From positions 4,216,001 through 4,280,000 of the forward strand of contig NZ_AP025282.1 of the NCBI RefSeq assembly GCF_024347215.1: 64,000 nucleotides of DNA, read 5' to 3'. Shown piece after piece: positions 63,270 to 64,000 of this stretch. The translations under genes were made by a program, and so were the position numbers. Origin of the DNA: Aliamphritea ceti. GTDB taxonomy: Bacteria; Pseudomonadota; Gammaproteobacteria; Pseudomonadales; Balneatricaceae. How positions within the stretch are numbered: the stretch's first letter is position 1; each line of letters opens with the position of its first letter. Under the pieces are notes generated by a model. That model had not been told where the DNA came from and did not search any database. It worked only from the letters and a program-made list of their open reading frames with translations.

Positions 63270-64000
63270 CTAAAGCAACATCAAAAGCATAGCTCCAGCG
63301 GACAACCACAGTGGTGTGTAATCCGGAATCGGCAGAATCCGTTGCACTGTGCCCCACGGGCCAAGATAACCATCAGACTCAATACTGCGCACCCTCAAGT
63401 ACCGAACCTGCCCTTCTACCGCATCAAAGCTGATACGGGCTTCATTCTGCTGCTGATCCAGTAACAGATTTTCAAATGTTTCTTCCGTTGCTATCTGAAC
63501 CTGATAACTCTGTTCTTCTGAGCCGGCACGCCATGAAGCAACCAGTTTACCGTCTTCAGAGGCTCCTACTTCAGCTTCAACTTTCTCCGCCGCAGGTTTC
63601 ACCTGCCAACTACGGGAAATACCCACGGGACCTAACTCACCAGTCGCGGTAATGCTGGTCAGACGCCAGTAATACTTACCCGGGACAGCTAAATCAGCGG
63701 TATCAAATCGGGTATCGCTAATGTCACTCTGATCAACAATCGCCTGATCGAAAGCGGCATCAGTCGCAATTTCTAACCGGTAACGTTGGGCTTCTGCTGA
63801 CTGAGTCCATTGTAATACAGCTGTTTCACCACGTAGCACCTGATCCGGTACCGGCTGTAACTGCAATGGCGGCTGGGGATGTGCATCGAGTAAAAACGGC
63901 TGCACACTATTAAGGCCTTCCAACCCTAAAGAATCGATAGCACGAACCCGTAGATAGTAGGCTCCATCGGCAATATCCGGTAAAGCCGCTTTGGCATATT
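63270..64000 (-). CDS. FecR/fibronectin-like envelope protein, 5' part outside window
   Basis: The visible C-terminal ~243 residues contain at least two fibronectin/Ig-like repeats (YRLEIATDAAFDQAIVD.. with YYWRLTSITATGELGP; SYQVQIATEETFENLL with RYLRVRSIESDGYLGPWG). The frame continues to the right edge (YYLRVRAIDSLGLEG), and a short hydrophobic tail ends LSAGAMLLMLL. In FecR-domain proteins this follows an N-terminal FecR and LysM part. It is next to the CHASE2 gene (4 nt), so it likely supplies the envelope input. The FecR part is not visible, so that name is contextual. Confidence 0.7.
   Translation of the reverse strand, partial: YAKAALPDIADGAYYLRVRAIDSLGLEGLNSVQPFLLDAHPQPPLQLQPVPDQVLRGETAVLQWTQSAEAQRYRLEIATDAAFDQAIVDQSDISDTRFDTADLAVPGKYYWRLTSITATGELGPVGISRSWQVKPAAEKVEAEVGASEDGKLVASWRAGSEEQSYQVQIATEETFENLLLDQQQNEARISFDAVEGQVRYLRVRSIESDGYLGPWGTVQRILPIPDYTPLWLSAGAMLLMLL

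Overview
The window looks like chromosomal DNA of a marine, motile, heterotrophic gammaproteobacterium, most likely an Oceanospirillaceae-type relative (an inference from gene content). Supporting points are moderate GC, two sets of TRAP solute transporter genes, an AcuI-type acrylyl-CoA reductase, many LysR regulators, a Pseudomonas-like zinc-starvation locus and large c-di-GMP proteins. No integrase, transposase, phage gene or CRISPR array was seen.

Layout. 1-3.2 kb: end of a VOC-family gene, a TetR regulator with two operator-like palindromes, a decayed outer-membrane barrel gene, a small lipoprotein and a PepSY membrane protein. 3.4-13.2 kb: an intact tRNA-Leu(CAA), then three degenerate tRNA-Leu copies. 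Two copies lie at 3.4-3.8 kb and two at 12.9-13.2 kb, and together they bracket an eight-gene amino-acid catabolic operon (DapA-like aldolase, PLP dehydratase, RidA, polar amino-acid ABC transporter, aldehyde dehydrogenase) with a divergent LysR gene. Related tRNA/terminator fragments recur near 28.3 and 54.85 kb. 13.4-26.6 kb: an FKBP gene, then a five-gene minus-strand operon. In transcription order it encodes a GAF-HlyD fusion, a PqqD-like/M50 protease/HlyD fusion, a periplasmic adaptor with a SPOR-like tail, a 1252-residue LEPR/DUF4347 surface protein with five near-identical 93-residue repeats, and a PAS-GGDEF-EAL protein. This is the best candidate here for an undescribed system: export, processing and c-di-GMP control of a large surface protein carrying a caspase-like His/Cys pair.

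28.4-32.9 kb: a zinc-starvation locus (second dihydroorotase, second threonyl-tRNA synthetase, gamma-carbonic anhydrase) behind a near-perfect Zur-type operator. 33.1-38.7 kb: a siderophore-uptake locus (AraC regulator, TonB receptor, FptX/RhtX-like MFS carrier, DUF2470-siderophore-interacting reductase) in which the receptor has an in-frame amber codon. 38.8-41 kb: a frameshifted UspA gene and a MATE exporter. 41-54.7 kb: a catabolic region with TRAP transporter, guanidinobutyrase-like ureohydrolase, YtcJ-type amidohydrolase, COG0523 GTPase, M20 amidase, class II aldolase, three LysR genes and a second, divergent ureohydrolase. 55-60.6 kb: threonine aldolase-type lyase, AcuI oxidoreductase with a divergent GntR regulator, an ankyrin protein and an orphan TRAP binding protein. 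60.7-64 kb: a CHASE2-GGDEF(degenerate)-EAL protein and the end of a FecR/fibronectin-like protein running off the window.

Assignments rest on motifs and family resemblance read by eye; no database search was run. Start codons were moved from the longest open frame where a ribosome-binding site favoured an internal start.
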